From Ilex aquifolium (lineage: Eukaryota > Streptophyta > Magnoliopsida > Aquifoliales > Aquifoliaceae), in contig OX637397.1 in the NCBI GenBank assembly GCA_951799425.1, positions 6,191,001-6,255,000 on the forward strand: a DNA stretch of 64,000 nt, in the 5' to 3' direction. Position numbers and translations under genes: made by a program. Numbering within the stretch: position 1 is the stretch's first letter; the number at the start of each line of letters is the position of its first letter. Under the pieces are notes generated by a model. It was not told where the DNA came from and searched no databases. It saw nothing but the letters and a program-made list of their open reading frames with translations. Of the stretch, positions 1 through 11,300 are shown piece after piece.

Positions 1-125
1 CTGGCATAACCTCCACCTCCACCGGAAGTGAGCTTCAATAACAAAAAAAAAAAAAAAGGCTATTCAATAATCCTTTATTCAATACAAAATTATGGTAACT
101 CAATCATGCCTGTTAAAAAATCCAG
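1..125 (+). other. Intron sequence upstream of the XBAT-like last exon
   Basis: AT-rich sequence with a poly-A run at about 43-57, ending in the acceptor AG at 124-125. No coding exon is supported here. The only donor-like site (GTGAGC at about 28) would join an upstream reading containing a TAA in the frame that continues into the next exon. Confidence 0.6.
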
Positions 126-803
126 GTAATGCATCCGTCTTTTCCTTTCAACACCCAAGCTCCTGCTATTCCAGCTACTGCCCCACTAAGTGCAGAGGAT
201 GAAGAAGTAGCAATGGCAATCAATGCCTCCCTTCAGTCCTCTATGCAAGAGAGACCACCTCTTCTTGATGCTCACCCAGTCTATGAAGCAAATGCGTCCA
301 CCAGTTGGACTAATCCTGTAGATTTACCCAGTCAGAGTGGTGGCAGTGCAATGGGACCTCTTCCTTCAAAAGGAAGTAGCAGTGAATCGGAAATCCAGGA
401 AGCCGGTCCGAGTAGCACTCCAGCTCAGCATATCCACACCCACAGTGACATATCTTCTGCTGTCCAAACGACGCCTGAGAGCCCTGTCCCGGCCTCACTC
501 CCTTCAGCCCCACCTATTGCGGATGATGGTCCGATAAATTATCCAACAATTGATTTCAGCCCTGTTGACATATCTTCCCCTGTCATAGAGCCTTCACCTG
601 CTAGAGAAGATGAAAAGAAAGAAGATACGGGTGCTTCTTCATCGTGTGTTATATGTTTGGATGCTCCAGTTGAGGGGGCTTGCATCCCATGTGGCCACAT
701 GGCTGGATGCATGTCTTGTTTAAGCGAGATTAAAGCCAAGAAGTGGGGTTGCCCTGTTTGTCGTGGCAAGATCAATCAGGTTATACGTCTGTACGCTGTT
801 TGA
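126..803 (+). CDS. XBAT35: XBAT34/35-type RING E3 ubiquitin ligase, C-terminal exon (partial)
   Basis: This is the last coding exon of a RING-type E3 ubiquitin-protein ligase. The N-terminal part, which in XBAT proteins carries ankyrin repeats, lies outside the window. The exon opens after an acceptor AG at 124-125 and stays open to TGA at 801-803. Counting from the first Met at 129 (224 residues), a ubiquitin-interacting-motif-like stretch (EDEE then V-x-x-A-x-x-x-S) lies at about 23-34, a Ser/Pro-rich low-complexity linker follows at about 50-170, and a C3HC4 RING finger occupies about 173-211, starting CVIC and ending CPVC. The protein ends in the VIRLYAV tail that I recall from XBAT34 and XBAT35. 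All zinc ligands are present, so the exon looks functional. The neighbouring PMT, NDR, SF3B5 and CKL genes support the orthology. Choosing between XBAT34 and XBAT35 is not possible, since both are in-lineage duplicates of Arabidopsis. Confidence 0.9.
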   Translation, partial: VMHPSFPFNTQAPAIPATAPLSAEDEEVAMAINASLQSSMQERPPLLDAHPVYEANASTSWTNPVDLPSQSGGSAMGPLPSKGSSSESEIQEAGPSSTPAQHIHTHSDISSAVQTTPESPVPASLPSAPPIADDGPINYPTIDFSPVDISSPVIEPSPAREDEKKEDTGASSSCVICLDAPVEGACIPCGHMAGCMSCLSEIKAKKWGCPVCRGKINQVIRLYAV

Positions 804-1250
804 TTGTTGAAGCAGGATATGATGAAGCTCTATATGGTAAGTTACTTTGGCTATCTGAGAGAGACCTTAGGTATCTCTCTTAAATTATGTGAATGGAAAG
901 GGTACAGAAAGGCTAATGTGAAGATGAGTTGTAATCATACTCACACATTGAGCAGACTGGTAGTGCAAGATTGCAACATACCAACTTGCTGGTTTATAGA
1001 AATTGGGTAAAATCATTTCTTGTTATACTGTTGTATATTGAAATCGAGTCCAGCTCATCGTCGCCTTGTTGATATATTTCCTATATATCGAGATATGTGA
1101 GTAAAACTGTAAAATTTGTTCTGTACCAGTACAATTGAACTCAAGATTGAAATTTGTATTCTGTGGTTGTAATTATGTTGTATATCTCTATGTCGAACAA
1201 GTTGGGATCCTTTGTACTATATAATTCGGTGCTTGATTGCTGTTTTACGT
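804..1250 (+). other. 3' UTR and downstream flank of the XBAT-like gene
   Basis: T-rich sequence after the stop codon with no conserved coding potential. No canonical AATAAA was seen before about 1250, so the cleavage site is unresolved. The small open frame at 804-1010 resembles no family and is treated as UTR. Confidence 0.5.
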
Positions 1251-1395
1251 TGTATTTGTTTCTGCGGCTTTGCCTTCCTATAGCACAATCAAACTAGTTC
1301 TATGCAGGTCTGTAAAATGACAGGCATGTCGGCTTGCCTCTCAGCCTATATTAACCTATACTGCATAATTCTGTGATATACCAATTTTCCTCCTC

Positions 1396-1635
1396 TTTTT
1401 TTTAGCTGGTTAAAAAAAAGGGGTGGGGGTAACAAAAGAGCGTTCAAATATCATCCTGATAGGCCTTTATTGGTGGGATCATGAGGCTCCTGATCGCGCC
1501 TGTTATTTCTCTCAGGAACGAACTTAGTTAGGCTAGCATAGTAATCTATCACCAAGTTTTAATGTGGACTTCAAGACTCGAATCTTCAATTTCAAGGTGA
1601 GAAGTTTGGTTGGTACTCTACTGTCGAATTTTCCT
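1396..1635 (-). mobile_element. SINE family S1, minus-strand copy
   Basis: Read on the minus strand, this matches the plus-strand copy at 14975-15211 almost throughout. Shared blocks are the box-B-like region followed by a CTTGAAGTC block, a central ATGCTAGCCTA block, CCTCATGATC, and a CCCCACCCCTTTTTT block before the poly-A end. The A-rich tail corresponds to T-rich sequence near 1396-1405 on the plus strand. The internal promoter boxes are degraded in this copy. Confidence 0.65.
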
Positions 1636-2298
1636 CTTGTTGAGTACTTATGCAAACATCTCTTTTGCCACCTCAAATTTAAATCTTTCTTCAAATTGAG
1701 TAAGCATGTGTTAAACATTCCAAAAATTGTTTGAATACCGTTTGATAACTTTTTTTTTAAGTTTTTTTTTTTGTCATTTTAATTAGTTGTTTGGCATTTG
1801 TTTTGGTTTTTTGGCTTTTTTCCTTTTTTTTTTTTCAGATTAAATTTCATGTGTAATAGTTAGTACACATGCACATTTATAAATATATCATTTATAAACT
1901 AGTTTACTTTTTTTATTTTTTGAAGGAAACGATAGGAACTTTCGTTAAGAAGAAATATCCAAGAAAAGAAAAGACATAATAAAGTTTGGTACCTGTTTCA
2001 ACCATACAATGCTACTATCTATTAAAAGTTACTCTATTACTAGTACGTCAAATTAAAGATACTTCAAAAAAAAAACTTCACTGCACTCTGGATATCAAGA
2101 AGAATGGCCCCCGAAAGGGTCAAACTCCTCCTCACAACTCTAAATGGACCTCATGACTCGAACATAATCACCTTCCAAAATAATTTCTGGCAACTCTTAT
2201 TGCATAGCGAATTGAATAGCTACCCTTGCCACAATAGTTTCCGCCGTCTAAATTTCGCAACTAATGGCCATTCTTTTTTGACTGACCCTATATAATAT
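1636..2298. other. Intergenic, nothing recognised
   Basis: AT-rich DNA with homopolymer T runs at about 1749-1835. The open frame at 2104-2295 has no recognisable family and no splice or promoter context. Confidence 0.5.
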
Positions 2299-2480
2299 GA
2301 GTAATACTATTTGGACCTAAAAATTTGATCTAATTTGCTGACATAATGATGTGGTTTCATAGCAACCATTGGATCAACATCAAATTCCAATGTTTGATGG
2401 AGTTTACAGTGAATCCAAATATCACAGTGAATTAAATCAGCAAATTATGTCAATAAATTAGGTCTCACCTCCAGAACATT
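2299..2480. mobile_element. MITE family M1, copy 1 (right end diverged)
   Basis: The left end GAGTAATACTATTTGGACC, followed by an AAATTTGATCTAATTTGC block, matches both termini of the element at 63318-63498. The interior carries an inverted pair: TAATTTGCTGACATAA near 2331 against TTATGTCAA and TAAATTAGG near 2445. The outer right terminus is diverged or lost, so the right boundary is approximate. Confidence 0.55.
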
Positions 2481-3380
2481 TTGGGACTCGAAGACGGCTG
2501 CATGAAAATTAACTTTAAAAATACCTGATCTCTAGGGACATCAAATATCATTGGACTCAAAAGCTAGAATCAAGCACAAAGTCGTACTAGATCTAGAAAA
2601 AACTTTGGATATTTATAATTATTTACAAACTACATATCTCAATTCACTCTAGAGTCTTTAAACCAGAGGTGAATTCAAGATGTCTTGACAACACGTCATT
2701 GAGTTGACTTCACACATTATACGTGTGGTTCTGTGAGATATATTTTATCTATACTACTAATAAAAGTGGTTTAAGTGAAAATTTTTTGATTTTCTTATTT
2801 ATTTTTCAAAAATTCTAGAATGTCTACTTTATCCATTTTTGAGAAATTTTTTACTTTATTTTTTATTAGTTGCATTAATTCAATTAATAAATTAATTGTT
2901 TGACTTTTGATTATCTTCTTTCCAAATAATATAAATTTGATCTAAATCCGATTTAAACAACGTGACTCAAATTCAATTCAATTGTCAAACGAAGTTTATT
3001 TTTTACAGTGCATATATGAGTCCGTTAAAATAGATATCCGTTCTGATCCGACTAAGTTGATTAGAGACGATTTTAACATTTAACACATGAATTTCTACTC
3101 AATTTTATTAAATACTCACCAAATTACATCATATGTTCATATATATTTATAGGTACGTAGTGCATATCCAAATTCATTAGAAAATAAATATTTAAATAGA
3201 TCTAATAATCTATATACTACTTTTGAATATCAATAGTTGTCAAAAAAAACTTAATTGATAGTACTATCCTTAAAAAGATAAAAAGGCTTACCCTATTGTA
3301 GTAACTTCTTATTAATCCAAAAAATCAGCAATTATCCATATATTAATCATTTATTGAAGTTAAACATTATAGTTTTTAAA

Positions 3381-3411
3381 TGCAATGCAATGCAATGCAA
3401 TGCAATGCAAT
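3381..3411. repeat. Pentanucleotide microsatellite (TGCAA)6
   Basis: Six uninterrupted TGCAA units inside the Helitron. A potentially polymorphic marker; no function is inferred. Confidence 0.9.
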
Positions 3412-3492
3412 TTAATTTTTTTTAAAACTTATGCAATTCAGTTCATACAACCCAAAATACGAGAAAAATCTTGAAAGTAACAGTTACCCCAA

Positions 3493-4098
3493 AGGTCCGT
3501 TTGGTTAGAAAGAAAAAAATGATAGAAAGTGAAGTGAAAAAAAAGAAAATAATAGAAAATATATTTTCATGATTGTAATTGGTTAGAATGAAAAATTTAC
3601 GGGAAAGTTTTAAAACAATTTCATTATATTGTTTGAAAGAAAGTAAAGTCATAATATTTTTTTATAATTGTCTAAATTACCCTTAATTATATTAAATCGG
3701 TCTAAAAAGGAAAAAAAAATATAATTACAATTGAAAGTTAAAAAATTTTAAAAAAGTGGCTCGAAACCTAATTTTAAGACAGTCACCAACACAAAGGGCT
3801 TTGGGTCAAATTATGTGATTAATTAAATTCATACCAAATTTTTTTAAAATTAATAACCAATAAAATATTTTAAGAAAAATAAGGATAAAATGAGAAGTTA
3901 GTTATAGATCACAACTTTCTTGCATTTCCTTGTGTTTTTTACAAGAAAAAAAAGTTGGTTATTTGTGAGAAAATTCAAGGATGAAAGAAAATTATTTTTT
4001 CTATCATTTTCATTTTTATGCTAACCAAACACATAAAAATTTTAAAAAGTTTATATTTCTTGCATTTTCTACCATTCTCCCGCTAAACAAACGAACCT
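3493..4098. mobile_element. TIR element nested in the Helitron
   Basis: The left terminus reads AGGTCCGTTTGGTTAGAAAG. The right terminus, on the minus strand, reads AGGTTCGTTTGTTTAGCGGG, and the inverted similarity continues inward (GATAGAAAGTG against GGTAGAAAATG). The element is about 606 bp with no transposase. CAA lies on both sides (3490-3492 and 4099-4101), a possible 3-bp target duplication as made by PIF/Harbinger elements, but three bases is weak evidence. Confidence 0.6.
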
Positions 4099-4513
4099 CA
4101 AGTTAAAAGTGTCACTTTGTGTAATTGTCCACTAATAAGGGAACAAGTGGACAAGTGAGTCCCCATAAAATTCAATAACCATCTCTATATAAATATAAAG
4201 AAAATTAGTTCAATTTATCTATTTTTTTTAACAAAAGTCAAAATAGTTGGAGTGCAACGCATGCATGAACCAACTAGTTCTAAAACAATGAAAAAACTTT
4301 GGATGTTTTCCCAAAATGCGGGGCCATTTTGAAAATAGTAATATGTTAAGAGGTAGATAATGTCATTTACATTTTTGCCAAAAACGGTAACGACCAGGAG
4401 CAACAACAGTCACTTCTCTCTCCAAAAATAGAAAACACAGGACATGAAGGTAACCCTGGAGTCTGGAGATCTAACCCCTTCTCAGCCCCATTGATTCTCT
4501 CTTTCTCTCTCTC

Positions 4514-4521
4514 TTTATATA
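4514..4521 (+). promoter_or_regulatory. TATA box of the PMT-like gene
   Basis: TTTATATA lies about 30 bp upstream of a likely start near 4545. It is followed at once by the CT-rich leader, which fits a TATA plus pyrimidine-patch plant core promoter. Confidence 0.6.
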
Positions 4522-4544
4522 CCACATCATTTCCTCTTACAGAA

Positions 4545-4548
4545 CACG

Positions 4549-4593
<45 letters not shown>

Positions 4594-4726
4594 ACAGCTA
4601 TCTGTACTCACGTTCAAATCTAGGGTTCCTTTTCACTCGACTGAACAACTCTCCATTTGAGTCCACGGGATCGCAGTTAATTGCATAATTCGAATTCAGA
4701 TCTATTCGGATCGCGACTCAATTACA
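4545..4726 (+). other. 5' UTR exon 1 of the PMT-like gene with (CT)n tract
   Basis: A CT microsatellite at 4553-4591 is followed by leader sequence ending at a strong donor, GTAAGT, at 4727. No long open frame begins with a plausible context. The start is set from the TATA box, so it is approximate; the donor is clear. Confidence 0.6.
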
Positions 4727-7700
4727 GTAAGTTTTGTACCTTTATGTTTGTAATTCCGCTGGATCTGAGTCGAATTAGGGTTCCTGGATACTTTTGATGC
4801 TTACTGATTTATGTTTGTTGATTTTGTTTGATTATTAATGGAAACTTTATGCTTTTTGGAGCATTGTTTTGTGTGGATCTCTGTGTTACGCTGGCTTAGT
4901 TGTTGAAGAGCTAGCGTTTTCTTTAAGTTCAGTTCAGTTCATTTAAAATGTAGTGTATTGATTATCTTTCCAATTTTGAGGTAAAGATGTTGTCGAAAAT
5001 CAAGTGAATTGGATAAGTCAAGAAAAGGTCGACTTTTGGATATGGTGGTTTTGGGAATAGTGGAGTTCACTCAGCCAATATGGTTGTTCGATCCGATAGT
5101 CATATCCATTCTTTCAAAATCCCCGATTATGCTAATTGATGCAAATCCAACCAATACAATATTCCATCTAAACCAATCTATAACAACTCTAAATTCTCAA
5201 ATTTCTACACGCAACACTCATGCTTATTATCTCAGGAGTCCTACACAATCTGGAACCCTCCTAATCATACTCTACCAAATAGTCAAGACTCAAACTTGGT
5301 AGCTATCTCAAACCACTCCTCTACATCTTTCAAGTCATTTTCGATTTATTAAAAAAATATATGTACGTGGAGAAAGGATATAGAGTAGAAAATGCAATAG
5401 GGAGAAATTTAAATGAAAAATAAGACAAGCTGGTATGAATGTAGATGCCTATCAAAAGACTATAATAAACCCAAGAGATTAACTACATCCATGCGAGCCC
5501 AAACCCACTTGAGATTAGGTTCAAAAAGAAGTGGGGTAGAGAGGAACTTACGAAAAGAAGGAAATAGGACCTGGGAAACTGAGAGTGACGGAGCCAGAGG
5601 TAGTCGATTAGAGCAAAGATGGTGGATTGACACCGGAGACAGAGAAAACGAGGGAGGGAAGGGAAAATCGTGGCTGAGATGGAGAGGCGAGGGAGGAGGT
5701 GACTGAAATGTTATTTTTTTTTATCTAGGGCTGGATATTCTTTTAACCAATGGTTTAAATCTTTTTAACTTTAATATACGGTGTGGATCAAAAGACAATA
5801 TATACTTATAATTTCGAATCGGATTATTAACGGATCAGATTTTAGTATATCCAATTCTGATTATGTAAAACATGTTATAATGGATTCAAATTCGGGTTTT
5901 GATTATCTGGAAAAAAATCAATCCATATTCAACTAATCGAATCTGGATTCGAATCGAAATCCAATTCATTGACATGTCTAGTGGTTTGTATTTGATTAGT
6001 GATACTACGTGTGGATGATGATGGGGTATCCGTATTACCGTTGTATTGAATATTTGTTCCTATTTAGGAAGTACGGATACGGATACGACGATACGACAAA
6101 ACCTCAAAAAATAGGATACGGATACAACCGGAATATGTCTATAAATATATATATTTTATATTTTTACTATTATGTAATAACTTGGTAGTTATATTTTTTA
6201 GTGATTCTTTAACAATAATAAACAACATTAACAATTTTTTTTAAGAAAAAATTACCTATTGTCTCACTATGGTACATTTACAAAGTCAATGTAATTAATT
6301 AGAGGAATAAGAACCAATATTTAACTATATTGTTTATTTAAAAGTATTTGTTGGTAAGATTATAGAGTAATCAACTCATTTAAACTCTTTGAACACGTGA
6401 TAATAGATAATACTTGGAAAACACCCATATGTCTTCCAAGTCATATGAATTTTTGTTAATGTGTTGCATTGTATGTGAAATCAAAAGGAAGAGGTAAAGT
6501 TTAAAACTAAACATTACAATACTTCTCTGCATTTAGAAGTATCCGTGAAGTATCTATATATTTTATTTATTATTGGATACGTTTGATGTGTATCCGATAC
6601 GGATATGTCAACCATAACGTTGTATCCGTGCGTCATAGGCTCCTACCAAAGGTACTAGTTGTTTAAGTGATAACTAACAAGAGCAGAAGTAGGAAATATT
6701 AACCCGAGTTAGTTGCTAGCCTTTATGTTTGTGTTTTTCTGATCTTTATAATTTTTGTTAGTTTCCTACTTTTCTTAGCAGCCAAACAGATTGAAATTCC
6801 CCACTTGAACGTGTTAATATTGCTTTTTCATAATGCGGTTGTCATTTTGTTGGCTACAATGTCGCTGGCTTGGCTCAAGCGGTTTCTTTCATCCCTAGGC
6901 TGTCAATTGACTAGTTGTATTATTCACGTTTGACTTTAATGCACTGCATTTTTTCATTTCCAATTGGTAATATCTGATTGGTTACAATTAAAATTTAAAT
7001 TAGTCTGCTATCTCAAAGGTTGTAAGTTACTACCAACCACTGTTTTGGGCCACATGTTGTGCTGGATGTTTGTCTTTCTCCTAGGATCACTTTTGTTGAT
7101 TACAATGGTTTCTTTTTTATTCTTGCTAGTGCTCTTAATGTTTAAGATATTTGGTTGATAAAGATTTAAGGTTATCCTAACATTATTCTTACAATTTTGG
7201 AAAATTTAAGAAGTAAAATTCAGTTACTTGAAATTGTGTCATTTTTTGGATTTCAAGGCTTACGTCCTGGGTAAAATGGTCTATAGCTATTCGCTTGATA
7301 ATTTTATTGAACTTTTTCTATGTTTGGACTTTGTATATCAGCTTTGGAGAGTTTACACATCAAAACCTTTGAAGGTTTGAATTTCCATGCCCTTTCTAAT
7401 TTAGAGTTGTTGATTTTACTAACCTTTCTTTGGATGCTGAGAGAACTAGGGAAAATCAAGAAAAATTAGTTTTTTTTCCATTTTATTTATTTCATTTTTT
7501 GAGAAAAGAGAAGGAAAGAATTTATGAAGGAAGGCGGGGCTACATGCATTAGGCTCAAATGAGTGGAGGATTTGAGTTTTCTTTCTAGGTTTGCTTGATT
7601 TTTTTAATGCTCCTATATTTTCCAGCCATTGTGCAGACCATGAAGTGTCACTCGGACAAGCGAATCCATTTCATGGTTTGATCATCAAGGTAATTTTTTG

Positions 7701-8171
7701 CGAAATGTTCACTGCTGCCAAACAAATATTAAGAAAAAAGAAAAAAGAAAAAGCTCTCATCCGACATGGAATGAAACACTTGTTTTGATCAATCTCGTGT
7801 CGTGGTTGGGTAACAATCAATTTAGTGCAACGTGGATTTGAACAATGCTCCACTGAATCAGATATGTGGATGCACATTTCTAGTTTGTATTTTCTGGCTC
7901 TGTACAGTGTTTTATCTATTGCTAAGTTATTATGCCATTGTCTAAATACTCCATCAGCTGTATAATTTAGTCAGGTTAAAATTTGAAAAGAATGATATGT
8001 TTCATTGAATTGAATATTACTTCATGGTGGTTATAAGGGGTTGATTCTTAATGCAAATGTTTCAAGTCTTTGTTGTTGGTTCTAAGTGTAGTGCAACAGA
8101 TCATAACAACTGCTTGCTATTCTTGAAATGCTTGCAAAATATGCTGATTGGTTATTGATTTTACTTCTCAG
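4727..8171 (+). other. 5' UTR intron of the PMT-like gene
   Basis: Inferred leader intron running from GTAAGT at 4727 to a pyrimidine-rich acceptor ending CTCAG at 8171. An alternative acceptor ends at about 8315. It includes a GGATACGGATAC-type dispersed repeat between about 6000 and 6650, with related motifs near both ends (ATCCGTATTACCG at about 6030; GTATCCGATACGGATATG at about 6590). The open frames at 5009-5302 and 5413-5706 resemble no known protein. Confidence 0.5.
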
Positions 8172-8353
8172 GTTACTCAGTCAGTTTAACTGATTTGTCC
8201 CTAAATCATATGGACTTTAACGGAAGTCGTGGCAACATCTCTTGGAATTAGAGCCTTAAAGAGACAACATATTAGCTTATTTTGGGTGCTGAATTTTTGC
8301 ATGTAGTAGTACAGGGGGTGTGCCATCCACCTGTTGCTGGGACAAAATAAAAT
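8172..8353 (+). other. 5' UTR exon 2 of the PMT-like gene, with short upstream frames
   Basis: If the 8171 acceptor is used, this leader carries a 13-codon upstream frame (8210-8251) and a minimal ATG-TAG at 8301-8306, both before the main ATG at 8354. Use of the alternative acceptor near 8315 would remove both. Confidence 0.45.
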
Positions 8354-11300
8354 ATGAGGGGAAGATCAGATGGATCGCAGAAGCGCTTGCTCACTTCTGT
8401 TGGTGTTGTGGCAGTTTTTCTTGTTTTTTTGTATGTGTATTTTGGCTATAAGGGCAATGGAGAGTCAGCTCTAGAATATGGCAGCCGTTCTTTGAGGAAA
8501 CTCGGGTCATCTTATTTGGGTGGGGATGAAGACACTGATCTTGGAAGCAAGCAAGATGAATTTTCATCCAAGTTTGGGCTGGAATATGGAGATGATGGTA
8601 TCATACCAAAGAGCTTCCCTGTACGTTCTTTATAGCTAAAAGGGATTATAGCACCCCCTTCCCCCTTTCTCTTATCTCCCAGGAGAAATTTCTCTTTACC
8701 TTGTTATGTTTCCTGTGGTTGATATGTTAGTGACCATACTTGATGCTTTGCTTCAATATTGAAGGTATGTGATGATCGACATTCAGAGTTAATTCCGTGC
8801 CTAGACAGACATCTGATATACCAAATGAGACTGAAGCTGGATCTGTCTCTGATGGAGCACTATGAACGGCACTGCCCTCTCCCTGAAAGGCGATATAATT
8901 GCTTGATTCCACCCCCACCAGGGTATAAGGTGATAGTTAATAGTGGCAATGATGTTGAATATTTTATCTGTATATAATTTTCTTAAAATTTTGGCTTTAT
9001 TGGTTCCTTTATTGTTGCAGGTCCCCATCAAGTGGCCAAGGAGTAGGGATGAAGTGTGGAAAGCCAACATACCTCATACTCACCTTGCACATGAGAAGTC
9101 TGACCAGAATTGGATGGTTGAAAAAGGTGAAAAGATAGTATTTCCTGGGGGAGGCACTCATTTCCACTATGGAGCTGATAAGTACATTGCATCACTTGCT
9201 AATGTAAGACTCCCAACCCTTGAACCATAAAACAAATGGCCAAGAAAGTGTAACTATTAATAGTTAACTTCCCTTTTTGCAAACTATATCTGGGATCATT
9301 AGTTCATTTATGGGGCATTTTTTTCATGATACCTTTTTGCGTCTTAATAATAGTTGTAATTTTCATTGGCAGATGCTCAACTTTACAAACAGTAATTTGA
9401 ACAATGAGGGAAGACTACGGACAGTTCTTGATGTTGGTTGCGGTGTTGCAAGTTTTGGAGCTTATCTTCTTTCATCTGATATAATAGCAATGTCCTTAGC
9501 ACCTAATGATGTCCACCAAAATCAGATCCAATTCGCTCTAGAGAGAGGAATTCCAGCATATCTTGGAGTTCTGGGGACAAAGAGGCTTCCTTACCCAAGC
9601 AGATCTTTCGAACTTGCTCACTGTTCGCGTTGCAGGATAGATTGGCTTCAGAGGGATGGGATCCTTCTACTCGAGTTAGATAGGGTGCTTAGACCAGGAG
9701 GCTATTTTGCATACTCATCTCCTGAAGCATATGCACAGGATGAAGAGGATCGCAGAATATGGAGAGCAATGAGTGCACTTGTTGAACGCATGTGTTGGAA
9801 AATAGCTGCAAAAAAGAACCAGACTGTAATTTGGGTCAAACCTCTAACAAACGACTGTTACATGGAAAGGGAGCCCGGTACTCAACCTCCTCTCTGCCGG
9901 TCTGATGATGATCCGGATGCAGTGTGGGGTGTGCCAATGGAAGCATGCATCACTCCTTACTCTGATCGTAAGTATCATATACTTTTTATTGCTCATGCCA
10001 TAGTTGTCTTCCTTTCACTGAAGGCCAGTGCTTACAACATGCCTGTTTAAACTTGATTCAAAAATGCTCATTACTTTACTTGGGAAATGAGATTATAGAT
10101 GCCACTTCTTGGTTGGAATGTTTATTTTTACTGATATAACTCCTTAAAAGAGACAGCGAAATGTTGATGAATCACTATTTACAGTTATTCAATTCATGAA
10201 CTTTATCTAGTCACTTCCACTGGCATATCAGCCATTTAGATTTGGCATACAATCTCACATGCTCTCCTCTCGGATAGTACATTGTCCTATGTACACTGTA
10301 CATATTTGATAAGATACAAACTTTCATTTCATAAGAAGTGTATGAAGTACAAAGATGGTGGATAAGAAATCCATCCAATAACAAAAGAAAAAAAAAATTA
10401 GCTAGATGCAGCTTTGTAATTATGTAGCAATATCGATAAAGAAATGTCTGGAAAGTGATTTGAAGCCACTACTTAAAGAGAAGCTAAAAACTTCACTTTA
10501 TCCCACAACAACTCTTTATCTTCCTCCTTGCTTTCAAAAATTCTGCAATCCTCTCCAACCAAACCACCCACATAATGGCCAGTAAAGCACATCTCCATAG
10601 TGTCGAAGGTTTTTTCGCACTCCCAAATTCTTTTAAACGCACCACAAAAAGAGACACACAATCGTGTGGTATAACCCACTTCAAATCCGCTTCCCGCATA
10701 TTCCTTTTGTAAGTAGATCGAATAACTAAAGAGGGTGTGTTAGGTAGTTTATATGTTATGACATTGTTTCTGGTGATAAATGTGACATTCTCAACTCTTT
10801 ATGTCAGCTCTATCATCATTGTCAATATTCAAACTTGAGGGTTGAAGTCTGATTGATTTGTTAATAAAAATATATGGGAAGCAATGTTTCCGAGAAACTT
10901 TAATGATTCTGAAGCTCATTCTCCCGCTTTGAATGGGCTAGATTTTAAGTTCCAAAGCCACTCAGCTTATGGGATTGATGATTGTCTGTGACATCATCAT
11001 GACTACAATGAGGCTACGATATAGGTTCCTCGCTTAAATATCTTCTGAAAAGTAACACAAATTTTGGTTCCAACTGTTGTTGGTTTTATCCTTTTTAGTT
11101 TTAGCTTTTTGCATCTTTTCTTTAGATTGTGTGTCATATGTTCATGCATGTCTTGTGTCTTTTTGGTACAAAGACTTTTTATAAGCTCTGAATTTTTCAG
11201 ATCAGTCAGCATTATAGGGGCCCTCCTATTTTGTTGTCAATTGAAAGAAACAAACTTCGAGCTTGAATAATACATCTAATGTATTTCTCCTCTTTATTAG

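Larger units (their letters stand above)
2748..4277 (+). mobile_element. Non-autonomous Helitron
   Basis: The 5' end is TCTATACTACTAATAAA, a form typical of plant Helitrons. The 3' end is CTAG at 4274-4277. The element sits between a host A (2747) and T (4278), the expected insertion site, with no target duplication. A stem of GTTGG (4246-4250) and CCAAC (4270-4274) with an inner TGCA/TGCA pair lies at the 3' end, although it abuts CTAG more closely than usual. No Rep/helicase coding sequence is present, so it could only move with help in trans. A second element is nested at 3493-4098. Confidence 0.7.

Noticed and set aside
1..27. Possible upstream exon of the XBAT-like gene
   Set aside because: A GTGAGC donor exists at 28, but the frame that continues into the RING exon has a TAA at 7-9 and no acceptor lies after it.
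5009..5706. Two 97-codon frames in the PMT leader intron
   Set aside because: No recognisable family, no promoter or splice context, and they lie within a probable intron.
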